Under the pieces are notes generated by a model. The model saw nothing but the letters and a program-made list of their open reading frames with translations, made no database searches and was not told the DNA's origin. Shown here one piece after another: positions 54,801 through 62,836 of a stretch of 64,000 bases of DNA. The stretch covers positions 23,448 to 87,447 of the forward strand of contig CALXLA010000024.1 of the NCBI GenBank assembly GCA_944389075.1, read 5' to 3'. Origin of the DNA: an uncultured Spirochaetaceae bacterium. GTDB lineage: Bacteria; Spirochaetota; Spirochaetia; Sphaerochaetales; Sphaerochaetaceae. The position numbers were made by a program, and so were the translations under genes. Every line of letters starts with the position of its first letter. Positions within the stretch are counted from its first letter, which is position 1.

Positions 54801-55061
54801 CTCTTCTGCATAGCTGAGATAAAGATCATATGCCGTCATCTCTCGATTACGCATCTGAAAGAATCGAAGGGCGTAGTTGAGATTGAGTTCGGAAGGCTGT
54901 CCGCCATCAAGCCTGAGCGCGTTATAAGCCTGCTGCGGCTTTCGGATGGCAAGGTACAGCTTGATAGCAAGCGCATGAATTACATGAGGATGGAGACATC
55001 AGCAGTCTCCCTCAGGGATAAGGCATTATTTATACTTGAACAGCTTAGGAGGCTTGAATGA
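51831..55061 (+). CDS. mfd: transcription-repair coupling factor Mfd
   Basis: 1076 aa. The N-terminal UvrB-like region, the RNA polymerase interaction domain (LKEGDYVVHVNFGIGIF), Walker A ICGDVGYGKTEIA, DEEQ motif LLIIDEEQRFGV, QLRGRVGRSDRQAY and the C-terminal TRCF domain are complete. Mfd removes stalled RNA polymerase at lesions and recruits UvrA. No upstream ATG lacks conflict with the opposing gene; the best start is GTG 51831 (VDRTLDDL, where homologues begin). It has no ribosome binding site and lies at the predicted transcript end, so translation may be leaderless. Stop overlaps trmB ATG as ATGA. Confidence 0.95.
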   Translation: MDRTLDDLVTGYIKTCKAFSSFKKGIIKADGLDMYPLSRAVRLIEGKHHGRVFVICSTDEWARNLYTDLQDRDDIPVAYLPSDGKQLYSAYTASRQEYEQKKALDAIYEMKSGIVVTSLRAFVSPLLSPKSLSESSLVIRKGDDFDPVAISARLAEAGYFSAPSCSEQGSFSKRGEVIDIFPFASDEPLRIYGEWDEIVRIASYDLMTQRAVKDFPRVSIPLISGASSPGMSSIADYLSADDYFVLSGVERIDTSWHSMIKEAEARYREAYREDADAVLPSRILLDWEKFSADIRNGFFIYDIADPSYEHFSVSSSRSYFGNVRYFKDDISALIKNGWRIFVIAPSDVQRERLESVLRDYDATILVRNISAGFQIEDINLLTVLDSEIFGRRKSRSKSIVETVSSPLDSFVDLKEGDYVVHVNFGIGIFVKIDRVKSSRAERDYIKIEYADKDFLYVPIEQADLVQKYIGNDGRPPKLDRLGSQSWTKKKEKAIKNAAELAAELVQLYAKRQTVKGFQFLPDNDWQIQFEASFPYSETPDQLKCLDDVKSDMESDKVMDRLICGDVGYGKTEIAFRAAFKAVMSGKQVAFLAPTVILAEQHFNNFRKRLGDFPVKAAILSRYVTAKDQTRIRKELQEGRIDVLFGTHKILQKSVRFKDLGLLIIDEEQRFGVKHKEVIKQYKASIDSLALSATPIPRTLYMSLLKIRDMSLLTTAPRERQEVRTEICRFSEKLIGEAIRRELDRGGQVFFLHNRIDDLEDVCQSIRSEVKHAIVESAHGQMDAETLEDVMHRFVYEGIQVLVSTTIIENGIDIPNVNTIIIDHADRFGLSQLYQLRGRVGRSDRQAYCYLLYDDETTLNNDAIRRLRVLSENTALGSGFKVAMKDMEIRGAGNILGREQSGNLEAVGLDMYMRLVEEEVDKLTSNSEDDTLPVLLELDYSGFIPDSYIPEPTEKFEVYKKIASVFTEGQLEGLRAELENRYGTMSEEVENLFCIAEIKIICRHLSITHLKESKGVVEIEFGRLSAIKPERVISLLRLSDGKVQLDSKRMNYMRMETSAVSLRDKALFILEQLRRLE

Positions 55062-55777
55062 ACGGAGAGGAGATTCTCTCGAAGCTATCGAAGATCGAAA
55101 TAAGGGAAGGAAAGGAAAGACAGATCAAAAGCTATGTGCTCCGCAACAATGTTCTTTCCGATAAAGAGAAGGCTGTAGTCCTGAAGTATTTCGATAAGTA
55201 TGGATTCTTCTTTGAGGATGAGAAGATCGATTATAGGAAGCTTTTTGGGAATGACAGGCCTGTCATCATAGAAATCGGCTTCGGAATGGGCGATTCAACG
55301 CGTGAGATCGCGATAAGACGTCCTGAATACAACTATATAGGAATCGAGGTCTTCCTCACGGGTTTCGTAAGGCTCCTCAAAGGACTTGGCGATGATGGAC
55401 TTGAGAATGTGAGGATCATCAGGTTCAATGCTGTCGATGTGATTGAGCATATGATTGCTGAGAATTCCGTTGCGGGGTTCCATGTCTTCTTCCCGGATCC
55501 ATGGCCGAAGAAGAAGCATCATAAGCGTCGCCTGATGTCTCCGGAGTTCATGTCCCTCCTTGAATCGCGTCTTGTCCCTGGAGGTTACATATATATGGTG
55601 ACAGACTGGGAAGAGTATGCTGAGGAGACTCTGGAGAAGGCTAAGGAAGTTGAGGGGCTATCGAATCCTTTCTATTCTTTCGCTCCGCCTGTAGCATGGC
55701 GTCCTGTAACCAAGTTCGAGCAGAAGGGAATGGAAAAGGAATATACGATAAGCGAGATATGGCTGGAAAAGCATTGA
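55058..55777 (+). CDS. trmB: tRNA (guanine-N7-)-methyltransferase
   Basis: 239 aa. SAM motif IEIGFGMGDSTREIA, YIGIEVFLTG, and the catalytic block VFFPDPWPKKKHHKRRL are TrmB signatures; it makes m7G46 in tRNA. Starts within the mfd stop, so coupled to mfd. Confidence 0.96.
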   Translation: MNGEEILSKLSKIEIREGKERQIKSYVLRNNVLSDKEKAVVLKYFDKYGFFFEDEKIDYRKLFGNDRPVIIEIGFGMGDSTREIAIRRPEYNYIGIEVFLTGFVRLLKGLGDDGLENVRIIRFNAVDVIEHMIAENSVAGFHVFFPDPWPKKKHHKRRLMSPEFMSLLESRLVPGGYIYMVTDWEEYAEETLEKAKEVEGLSNPFYSFAPPVAWRPVTKFEQKGMEKEYTISEIWLEKH

Positions 55778-55804
55778 TGTTACTATAATAACATCGTGTT
55801 TTGA
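55776..55804 (+). terminator. hairpin after trmB
   Basis: GATGTTA (55776-55782) and TAACATC (55789-55795) form a 7-bp stem around CTATAA, followed by GTGTTTTG. The stem is AT-rich, so strength is unsure. Confidence 0.45.
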
Positions 55805-55815
55805 ATTTAACACTA

Positions 55816-55844
55816 TTGACTCAATTGCAACGAGTAGATATCAT
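55816..55844 (+). promoter_or_regulatory. promoter of amino-acid ABC operon
   Basis: TTGACT at 55816-55821, a 17-bp spacer and TATCAT at 55839-55844, upstream of TGGAGG and ATG 55875. Confidence 0.55.
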
Positions 55845-55874
55845 CCATTCAAGATTACATATGGAGGATGTTCC

Positions 55875-56714
55875 ATGAGAAAACTTGTTATTGCATTGCT
55901 TGTTTCGATGATCGCTATATTCTCGGTTTCCGCAGGTGGCTCGAAAGAGACAGCTGCTGCTGATAGCAACGTGCTCCGTGTTGCGATGGAGTGCGGCTAT
56001 GCTCCATACAACTGGACACAGCCTACAGATGCAAATGGTGCAGTGCCTATCGCTGATTCCAATGATTATGCAAATGGCTATGATGTCATGATGGCAAAGT
56101 ATATCGCTGAATCACTTGGCAAGGAGCTCCAGATCGTGAAGCTTGACTGGGATTCTCTTGTTCCTGCAGTGCAGTCAGGAACAGTAGACTGCGTAATCGC
56201 AGGACAGTCCATCACATCGGCACGTCTCCAGATGGTGGATTTCTCGGATCCATACTACTATGCATCGATTGTCTGCCTTGTGAAGAAGGACAGCCCATAT
56301 GCTTCTGCTCAGGGTGTATCAGACCTCGCGGGTGTTGTTTGTACAAGTCAGATGAACACAGTATGGTATGATGTCTGTCTTCCGCAGATTCCTGATGCCA
56401 GGATTCTTCCAGCACAGGACAGTGCACCTGCAATGCTTGTCGCGCTGAATGCTGACAGGGTAGACCTCATCTGTACGGATATGCCTACAGCTACAGCTGC
56501 TACAGTCGCTTATCCTGACATGATGCTTCTCGACTTCTCAGCAAGCGATGATAACTTCCAGGTCAGCCAGGAAGAGATAAATATCGGAATATCGATGAGG
56601 AAGGGCAATACAGAGCTCAAGGATGCCATCAATGCGGCACTCGCAGAGCTTACAGTAGATGACTACAACCAGATGATGGAGCAGGCAATCTCTGTTCAGC
56701 CTCTTGCTCAGTAA
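55875..56714 (+). CDS. amino-acid ABC transporter substrate-binding protein
   Basis: 279 aa: a cleavable-looking signal (IALLVSMIAIFSVSA, then GGSKE) followed by a family 3 solute-binding fold (LRVAMECGYAPYNW, VNGYDVMMAKYIA-like block, WDSLVPAVQSGTVDCVIAGQSIT). It lacks a lipobox cysteine, so it may be free in the periplasm. It binds a polar amino acid. First of three ABC genes with the permease and ATPase. Confidence 0.94.
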   Translation: MRKLVIALLVSMIAIFSVSAGGSKETAAADSNVLRVAMECGYAPYNWTQPTDANGAVPIADSNDYANGYDVMMAKYIAESLGKELQIVKLDWDSLVPAVQSGTVDCVIAGQSITSARLQMVDFSDPYYYASIVCLVKKDSPYASAQGVSDLAGVVCTSQMNTVWYDVCLPQIPDARILPAQDSAPAMLVALNADRVDLICTDMPTATAATVAYPDMMLLDFSASDDNFQVSQEEINIGISMRKGNTELKDAINAALAELTVDDYNQMMEQAISVQPLAQ

Positions 56715-56723
56715 GGACTTAAG

Positions 56724-57524
56724 ATGTCTATTGGAGAAATGAATTTCTTTCAGAGGATGATCTACATCCTTCAGGAATACAGCGGCTCCCTTATCAAGGG
56801 AGCTGCAACTACGATGGTCATTGCCATCGTATGTACGCTTTTAGGCTGTGTGATCGGCTTTGCCGTAGGTCTTCTGCAGACAACGGAGCCTCACAAGAAC
56901 TCAGGCCCTGTGAAGAGAGGATTGCTGAAGGCTGTCAAGCTTGTGCTTACTGCATACGTCGAAATCTTCCGCGGAACTCCTATGATGCTTCAGGCTGCAT
57001 TCATCTTCTATGGCATGGCACAGCTCTTCAATATAAACCTCGGGATGTGGAGCGCAGCATTCATCATCGTATCCATCAATACCGGTGCATATATGGCAGA
57101 GACTGTGAGAGGCGGAATCCTTTCCGTCGATCCTGGGCAGAGCGAAGGCGCAAGGGCAATCGGAATGACTCATTTCCAGACAATGGCCCATATAATACTT
57201 CCTCAGGCTCTCAGAAACATCATGCCTCAGATCGGCAATAACCTGATCATCAACATAAAGGATACATGTGTTCTCTCTATTATCGGTACTGTCGAGCTTT
57301 TCTTCACATTCAGAAGCATCTCCGGTGCGCTCTATATGTATTTCGAAGCTGCGACCGTGACGATGGCGATATACTTCATTCTTACGTTCGCATGCTCGCG
57401 TATACTCAGGGCTGTAGAGAACAGGATGGATGGTCCAGCTGATTTCAATCTCGCGACTACAGATACCCTTGCATTCACAAGCGGCATGACAAGGTATGAT
57501 GCGCAGAAGGGAGGGACACATTGA
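56724..57524 (+). CDS. amino-acid ABC transporter permease
   Basis: 266 aa HisM/GlnP-like permease. The N-terminal helix [36 protein letters not shown] and the EAA loop [26 protein letters not shown] (ATPase-docking) are typical; about five to six helices. Nine bases separate it from the binding protein gene. The ATPase gene begins in its stop codon (TGATG). Confidence 0.94.
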   Translation: MSIGEMNFFQRMIYILQEYSGSLIKGAATTMVIAIVCTLLGCVIGFAVGLLQTTEPHKNSGPVKRGLLKAVKLVLTAYVEIFRGTPMMLQAAFIFYGMAQLFNINLGMWSAAFIIVSINTGAYMAETVRGGILSVDPGQSEGARAIGMTHFQTMAHIILPQALRNIMPQIGNNLIINIKDTCVLSIIGTVELFFTFRSISGALYMYFEAATVTMAIYFILTFACSRILRAVENRMDGPADFNLATTDTLAFTSGMTRYDAQKGGTH

Positions 57525-58258
57525 TGGATGAGATTCTTAAGATTGAGCATCTTGTAAAGACATTCGGAACGAATGAGGTCCTGAAGGATATCGATTTCAG
57601 TGTATATAAAGGCAATGTGATAAGCATCATCGGCTCTTCGGGATCCGGTAAGTCAACGCTTCTGAGGTGCATCAACATGCTTGAGGAAGCTACAGGCGGA
57701 AAGATCCTGTTCCATGGTCAGAACATCCTCAATGGGGAGATCAATGAGGACAGCTACAGGACTAAGGTCGGGATGGTATTCCAGTCATTCAATCTTTTTG
57801 CAAATCTCAATGTTCTCGACAACTGTACGATAGGGCAGGTGAAGGTCCTTAAAAGAGACAAGGAAGAGGCAAAGTCAATTGCCATGGAGTATCTTGCAAA
57901 GGTCGGAATGGCTCAGTACATAGAGGCTAAGCCACGCCAGCTTTCAGGCGGACAGAAGCAGAGAGTCGCTATTGCCCGTGCCCTTGTCATGAATCCAGAA
58001 GTGCTTCTCTTTGATGAGCCTACATCAGCTCTTGATCCTGAAATGGTAGGTGAGGTTCTTGAGGTAATGAAGGACCTTGCGGAAGCTGGAATGACGATGC
58101 TTGTAGTCACTCATGAGATGGCTTTCGCACGCGATGTGTCGAACAGAGTCATCTTCATGTCCGATGGAAGGATTGAAGAGGATGGGGATCCAAAGACCAT
58201 ATTCACGAATCCTAAGAGCGCACGGACTAAGGATTTCCTTTCCAGGTTCAGTTCATAA
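57524..58258 (+). CDS. amino-acid ABC transporter ATPase
   Basis: 244-aa GlnQ/HisP-type ATPase. Walker [13 protein letters not shown]-loop VFQSFNLF, signature [12 protein letters not shown], Walker [12 protein letters not shown], switch THEM. A TTG at 57521 is one codon before the ATG at 57524, and GGGAGGG precedes the ATG. Last gene of the operon, followed by a terminator. Confidence 0.96.
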   Translation: MDEILKIEHLVKTFGTNEVLKDIDFSVYKGNVISIIGSSGSGKSTLLRCINMLEEATGGKILFHGQNILNGEINEDSYRTKVGMVFQSFNLFANLNVLDNCTIGQVKVLKRDKEEAKSIAMEYLAKVGMAQYIEAKPRQLSGGQKQRVAIARALVMNPEVLLFDEPTSALDPEMVGEVLEVMKDLAEAGMTMLVVTHEMAFARDVSNRVIFMSDGRIEEDGDPKTIFTNPKSARTKDFLSRFSS

Positions 58259-58263
58259 TCATC

Positions 58264-58292
58264 GCCAGGGTAATGCCCTGGCTTTATTTTTA
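58264..58292 (+). terminator. rho-independent terminator of the amino-acid ABC operon
   Basis: GCCAGGG-TAATG-CCCTGGC (58264-58282) with a 7-bp GC-rich stem, followed by TTTATTTTTA. Confidence 0.9.
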
Positions 58293-58431
58293 TTATACGT
58301 TTTAAATCCCATAATGTGACAATATCGAGCATTTGATATGTTGCAGTGATTGATAATATATTTTGCTGCAAAAGATTATCCGATTGGATGGTGAAACTGG
58401 CATGCTTAGTTGAACCATATAGAGAAATTTG

Positions 58432-58474
58432 TTGACAGATGGAATTTCCTGCCGCATAAATTATGTATATACAA
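58432..58474 (+). promoter_or_regulatory. promoter and GntR-like operator of sugar ABC operon
   Basis: TTGACA at 58432-58437, 17-bp spacer, CATAAA at 58455-58460. ATGTATATACAA at 58463-58474 holds the perfect palindrome TGTATATACA on the predicted +1. The same operator type is found at 62811-62822. A GntR repressor is inferred. Confidence 0.6.
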
Positions 58475-58493
58475 TTAAACAAAAGGAGATAAC

Positions 58494-59780
58494 ATGAAAA
58501 GGAAATTGACCATTGTGTTGCTTTTTGTCATCGCAATAGCATTCGCTTTTCCACTTGCTGCAGGAGGTAGCAGCGAAAGTGATGAAGAGGCGTTGGAATT
58601 CTGGTGTTATTGGGATAAAGGTCATCCAAATGATCTTTGGATGCGTCAGATAATCGATGATTTCGAGAAAGAAACTGGAATAAAAGTCAATTATTCAAAT
58701 CCTGGGGCCAATATACTTCTATCTGTTGCACCTGCAATAGTCGATGGAAATGCTCCTGATTTGATTGATGGACATTGCATCGAAATGATAGCAAGCCTTG
58801 GAAACGATGGACTTCTGCTTCCCTTGGAGGATCTCTATTCAGGTACTACTTGGGATGGCTCTGGTACTTTTGAGAGCCAGTTCATTGAAGGAACGACAAC
58901 GCAGGGAATGTATGACGGTGAACGTTGGTTTGTCCCATATTGCGCACATACTTCATGTTTCCATTACAATAAGGCAGAATTCGAGAAGAGGGGCTGGGAA
59001 ATTCCAGAAACATGGGATGATTTCATTGCTATGTGTGATGAACTGGTTGCAGAGGGAATAGCCCCGATAGGGCTCGATAATACGCCTCTTTATAATGCAT
59101 ATTGGTTCTACTGGTTCATGGAAAGGATTTGCGGGACAGGTGCTTTCTGGGAGCTTGCAACAGATCCTACTGGTGCTGCCTGGGATAATCCTGATGTACT
59201 GAGAGCTGCACAGATGGTTGCAGATGTGTCTAAATATTTCATCAATGGCTGGATGGGTAATGTATGGCCCGCTGGACAGATTGCATGGGCACAGGGCAGT
59301 GCAATATTCCATTTGGATGGATCCTATATCGCAAATGAATTGTTTGATAAGGTTGATGAGGATTTTGAATTTGGCGCATTCCCATTCCCTGCGATTGAAG
59401 GTGGTAAGGGAGATCCTGCTTCAAAGGAAATTTCTGTTATGGGATTTGCAGTACCTAAAGATGCAAAGCATCCAGATCTTGCAAAGAAATTCATTCAGTT
59501 TGCATTGCAGCCTAAGTATCAGATATCAATGATGGAAACATATTACCCAACAACCCTTGTTGGCCTTGATGATGAAATACCTGATTATATCAAGGATGTC
59601 TACGCGATAATAACGTCAGATGGTCCTGTCCACATGATGTATGATGGCCTCCAGAGTCGTGGCGAATGGTGGAGTACTGTATTCTATCCAGTTGATAATG
59701 ATCTTATTTATGGAAATATAACTCCTGAAGAGTTTGTATCCAGATTGAAGGCAGATACCGTAGCGTATCTGAACAAATAA
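58494..59780 (+). CDS. sugar-type ABC transporter substrate-binding protein
   Basis: 428 aa. An N-terminal signal (IVLLFVIAIAFAFPLAAGGS) without a lipobox cysteine is followed by a family 1 binding-protein fold (WMRQIIDDFEKETGIKVNY, DGERWFVPYCAHTSCFHYNKAEFEKRG, ETWDDFIAMCDEL). Ligand unknown; such proteins usually take oligosaccharides or glycosides. AAAGGAG precedes the ATG. A hairpin after its stop separates it from the permease genes and may boost its dosage. Confidence 0.93.
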   Translation: MKRKLTIVLLFVIAIAFAFPLAAGGSSESDEEALEFWCYWDKGHPNDLWMRQIIDDFEKETGIKVNYSNPGANILLSVAPAIVDGNAPDLIDGHCIEMIASLGNDGLLLPLEDLYSGTTWDGSGTFESQFIEGTTTQGMYDGERWFVPYCAHTSCFHYNKAEFEKRGWEIPETWDDFIAMCDELVAEGIAPIGLDNTPLYNAYWFYWFMERICGTGAFWELATDPTGAAWDNPDVLRAAQMVADVSKYFINGWMGNVWPAGQIAWAQGSAIFHLDGSYIANELFDKVDEDFEFGAFPFPAIEGGKGDPASKEISVMGFAVPKDAKHPDLAKKFIQFALQPKYQISMMETYYPTTLVGLDDEIPDYIKDVYAIITSDGPVHMMYDGLQSRGEWWSTVFYPVDNDLIYGNITPEEFVSRLKADTVAYLNK

Positions 59781-59788
59781 CAACAAGG

Positions 59789-59817
59789 GCCGGTATATCT
59801 CAAAAAGATGTACCGGC
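59789..59817 (+). promoter_or_regulatory. intercistronic hairpin between binding protein and permease
   Basis: GCCGGTA and TACCGGC, extended by TATCT/AGATG with wobble, form a long stem. No T-run follows, so it fits an mRNA 3'-end protection element that raises binding-protein levels, not a terminator. Confidence 0.55.
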
Positions 59818-59859
59818 ATACAATTAATACCTATTTCCCAGGAACCCAAAGGAGCTTTT

Positions 59860-60756
59860 ATGAGCAATTCTTTCAAACGGAATAAGAAACTTGCCATTCC
59901 CTTTCTTGTTCCAAGCTTGCTAGTATATATAATCTTCTTTATCTATCCCGCATTAAGCGGATTATTCTATAGTTTTTTCGACTACAAGGGATTTTCCCGT
60001 GATAAAACATTCATTGGGATTTCAAATTTTGTTGAGGCTCTCAGCGATAAAATATTCTGGAGTGCACTGGTCATAAATCTGAAGATAATGTTCTTCGGAG
60101 GACTTTTCATTTTCTTGCTGGCATTTGTTTTTCTTATAATTTTCCAGTGTATAGGCCATTTTAAAGGGACTATAAGGGCGTTGCTTTTCCTGCCCAATAT
60201 TATATCACCTGTGGCAATCTGCATTCTTTGGGGATTTGTATTCAATCAGAATTTCGGACTCCTGAATAATATATTGACTTCGATGGGGCTTGAGAATCTC
60301 ATTGTCCCATGGCTTGATCCCGAGCATATCATGGGAAGTCTGATTTTCGTTATTGTATGGACATATGTCGGATTTTATTTCGTCATTCTTCTGTCTGGTG
60401 TAAGTAAGATTCCAGATTCTGTATATGAATCGGCGATTCTTGAGGGCGCTTCTCCTATACAGACATTTTTCAAGATAACAGTCCCTATGATATGGGATGT
60501 ATTCACAGTAGCTGTCGTTTATTGGCTTATAACTTCCCTGAAGATGTTTGAGTTGCCATTTTCATTTACTGGATTCAAGCCAAGGATGGAGATATGGAAT
60601 CTTCCTATTTACATCTACATGCTTGGTTTTGGAAGAAATGACGCGATATACAGAATAGGGTATGCAGCAGCTATAGCAGTATTCCTTTCCATAATCGTGA
60701 TGATTTTCGTGCAGATATCCAGAAAGCTTATGTCAAGGGAATCCATTGAGTATTAG
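59860..60756 (+). CDS. sugar ABC transporter permease (UgpA/MsmF type)
   Basis: 298 aa, six helices beginning KLAIPFLVPSLLVYIIFFIYPALSG. The EAA loop SVYESAILEGASPIQTFFKI is the ATPase contact. Strand order places it as the first permease. AAAGGAG-like AAAGGAGCTTTT precedes the ATG. Confidence 0.94.
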   Translation: MSNSFKRNKKLAIPFLVPSLLVYIIFFIYPALSGLFYSFFDYKGFSRDKTFIGISNFVEALSDKIFWSALVINLKIMFFGGLFIFLLAFVFLIIFQCIGHFKGTIRALLFLPNIISPVAICILWGFVFNQNFGLLNNILTSMGLENLIVPWLDPEHIMGSLIFVIVWTYVGFYFVILLSGVSKIPDSVYESAILEGASPIQTFFKITVPMIWDVFTVAVVYWLITSLKMFELPFSFTGFKPRMEIWNLPIYIYMLGFGRNDAIYRIGYAAAIAVFLSIIVMIFVQISRKLMSRESIEY

Positions 60757-60768
60757 GAGGCGATTTTC

Positions 60769-61608
60769 ATGGAATTTAGAGTAAAGAAAACAGCGAAAGT
60801 ACTATGTTATCTTGTTTTGATTTTGTGGTGCTTGATTGTCATATTGTCTCTTGCTTGGATACTCATTACATCTTTCAAGACAAACAGAGAGCTCTATCAG
60901 GAAATATGGAAATTGCCAAGTTCCTTCAATCTTGATAACTATAAGAAGATATGGGATCTTTATGATTTAAGTCAGTTCTTCCTGAATAGCATAATAGTTG
61001 TTCCAATCAATGTAATCCTGATACTTGTTCTTGCTGTTCCTGCGGCTTTTGTCCTTACAAGAGCAGAATTCAGATTCCGTAGCCATATACTTTCATTTTT
61101 TATATTTGGCATGGGTATACCAGTAATCATAGCACTATTCCCAATGTATTTCCTACTTTCTGATATAGGCTTACTTAATACATTGTCTGGCTTGTCGCTG
61201 GTTTATATTGCTACTTCGCTTTCGTTCTCAATATTCATGTTACATGGCTTTTTCGGATCATATCCCGTAGAACTTGATGAAGCGGCTACCATAGATGGAT
61301 GCACACCATTCCAATCATTTATCAAGGTTGTGCTGCCACTTTCGAGTACAGGAATCATAACGGTCACGATATTCAATTTCATCAGCATATGGAATGAATA
61401 TATGCTTGCACTTATTTTCATTAGAGACGAGGCAAAGAGGCTTCTTTCTGTAGGAATATATGCACTTCAGGCTTCGATGCAATATACGGGAGACTGGGTC
61501 ACATTGTTTGCAGGTGTCGTTCTCGCGCTTCTTCCGCTTATTGTGTTCTTTGTTCTGATGGCTGATAGGATAATGGACGGTCTTACAGTAGGTGCAGTTA
61601 AAGGGTAG
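60769..61608 (+). CDS. sugar ABC transporter permease (UgpE/MsmG type)
   Basis: 279 aa, six helices. Segments include WILITSFKTNRELYQEIWKL, AVPAAFVLTRAEF, and the EAA loop VELDEAATIDGCTPFQSFIK. Partner of the preceding permease (12 bp gap, with TTAGGAGGCG as ribosome binding site). No ATPase gene follows, so the pair probably uses a shared MsmK-like ATPase encoded elsewhere. Confidence 0.94.
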   Translation: MEFRVKKTAKVLCYLVLILWCLIVILSLAWILITSFKTNRELYQEIWKLPSSFNLDNYKKIWDLYDLSQFFLNSIIVVPINVILILVLAVPAAFVLTRAEFRFRSHILSFFIFGMGIPVIIALFPMYFLLSDIGLLNTLSGLSLVYIATSLSFSIFMLHGFFGSYPVELDEAATIDGCTPFQSFIKVVLPLSSTGIITVTIFNFISIWNEYMLALIFIRDEAKRLLSVGIYALQASMQYTGDWVTLFAGVVLALLPLIVFFVLMADRIMDGLTVGAVKG

Positions 61609-61613
61609 TAAAA

Positions 61614-62780
61614 ATGATACGGAACAGCTTATCTGTATACCGGAGTTATTATATTGTGTTCTGGTGTGCATCTTCGATGCTGACTCCGTATCTTGGATTA
61701 TATTATAAATCATCTGGCATCAGTGGGGCCGGAATAGGTATTCTCTCAAGTTTATATGCTGTCTTCTTCATCATGGGCGGACTTATTGCTAGTATGATGG
61801 TTGATAGAGGAATAAAATATAGATTTATACTTTATTTATCAGTAGCATCAGGATTTGTAGGAGCTATATCAATTCTGATTGGTTCAAAATATCTGTTTTT
61901 TATACCTATAGGATTGTTTTTTGTGGCATTCTGTCTATCTGCGCCAAGCCCGATAGTCGATGATATGCTTATCTCAGAACTCCATGGAGAAAATCATCGA
62001 TATTCCCATTTCAGAATGTTTGGTCCTGCAGGATTTGCATTGGGCGCTGTGATTGCCTCAAATGTTATTTCAGCATTCGATATCAGCCTGATTCCGTTTT
62101 TGTTTGTGGCTGGTATTTTGGTTCTGATGATCATTTACAGGCTGTTGCCTTCCAGTTCTAGCCTAAAAAAAGCAAAAGCTGAAGGAATTGGATATGGTAG
62201 TCTTATTTCTATTTTGAAGAATAGAGGATTCGTTCTTATATTAGCAGCTCTTGTTGTTTGGGGAATCTGTGAGCAAGGCATGTTCCAATATCTTAATCTT
62301 CTTATTGATGAACGATGGAATGATATGGGCATTGCAGGCGCCGTATCAGCAGCTGCAATGGCAGGAGAATTTATTGCATATGCTGTAGTTGCTTGGCTGA
62401 TGAAGGCTGGTGTGCGATCTATGAAGCTTTTTGCCACAGGTTTTTTTCTGACACTTATTCAGTTCTTAGGAATAAAAGCATCTGAACATCCTTACCAATT
62501 GATACCATTGCTTTTTATAGGTGGTGCTGGATTTCCTTTCTTATGGTCTACAGCAACCGATATCGTTTCAATAATTATTCCCAGAGAATTAACCGCAATC
62601 AGCAGAGAACTATGCTCTGTCATGATCAGTGGTGTAGGTGCGATTTTAGGAAGTCTAATTTATGGATTCATATACAGTATTTCAGGACTTGAATATGCAT
62701 ACAGCATTTCTTTCATCTATCCCATAGTGGGGATTGCTTTATCTATATCAATCAATGTAACGCTTCGGCATTACAGATGA
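61614..62780 (+). CDS. MFS transporter
   Basis: 388 aa, about 12 hydrophobic segments. The loop between helices 2 and 3 (MVDRGIKYRF) and the two-halves pattern fit the LacY/nucleoside-type MFS_1-like group. It starts 5 bp after the permease and has no strong ribosome binding site, so translation is coupled. It may import or export the substrate or product handled by the operon. Confidence 0.88.
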   Translation: MIRNSLSVYRSYYIVFWCASSMLTPYLGLYYKSSGISGAGIGILSSLYAVFFIMGGLIASMMVDRGIKYRFILYLSVASGFVGAISILIGSKYLFFIPIGLFFVAFCLSAPSPIVDDMLISELHGENHRYSHFRMFGPAGFALGAVIASNVISAFDISLIPFLFVAGILVLMIIYRLLPSSSSLKKAKAEGIGYGSLISILKNRGFVLILAALVVWGICEQGMFQYLNLLIDERWNDMGIAGAVSAAAMAGEFIAYAVVAWLMKAGVRSMKLFATGFFLTLIQFLGIKASEHPYQLIPLLFIGGAGFPFLWSTATDIVSIIIPRELTAISRELCSVMISGVGAILGSLIYGFIYSISGLEYAYSISFIYPIVGIALSISINVTLRHYR

Positions 62781-62783
62781 ATA

Positions 62784-62822
62784 TTGACAATCAAAGTGTA
62801 TAATGTATAATTGTCTATACAA
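62784..62822 (+). promoter_or_regulatory. promoter and GntR-like operator of M24 gene
   Basis: TTGACA at 62784-62789, 16-bp spacer, TATAAT at 62806-62811. TTGTCTATACAA at 62811-62822 overlaps the predicted +1, the same place as the site at 58463-58474. AAAAGGAG follows. Confidence 0.7.
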
Positions 62823-62836
62823 AAGGAGATGTCACT

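Noticed and set aside
59789..59817. Terminator between binding protein and permease
   Set aside because: There is no T-run after the stem, and the permease genes have no promoter of their own that I can see.
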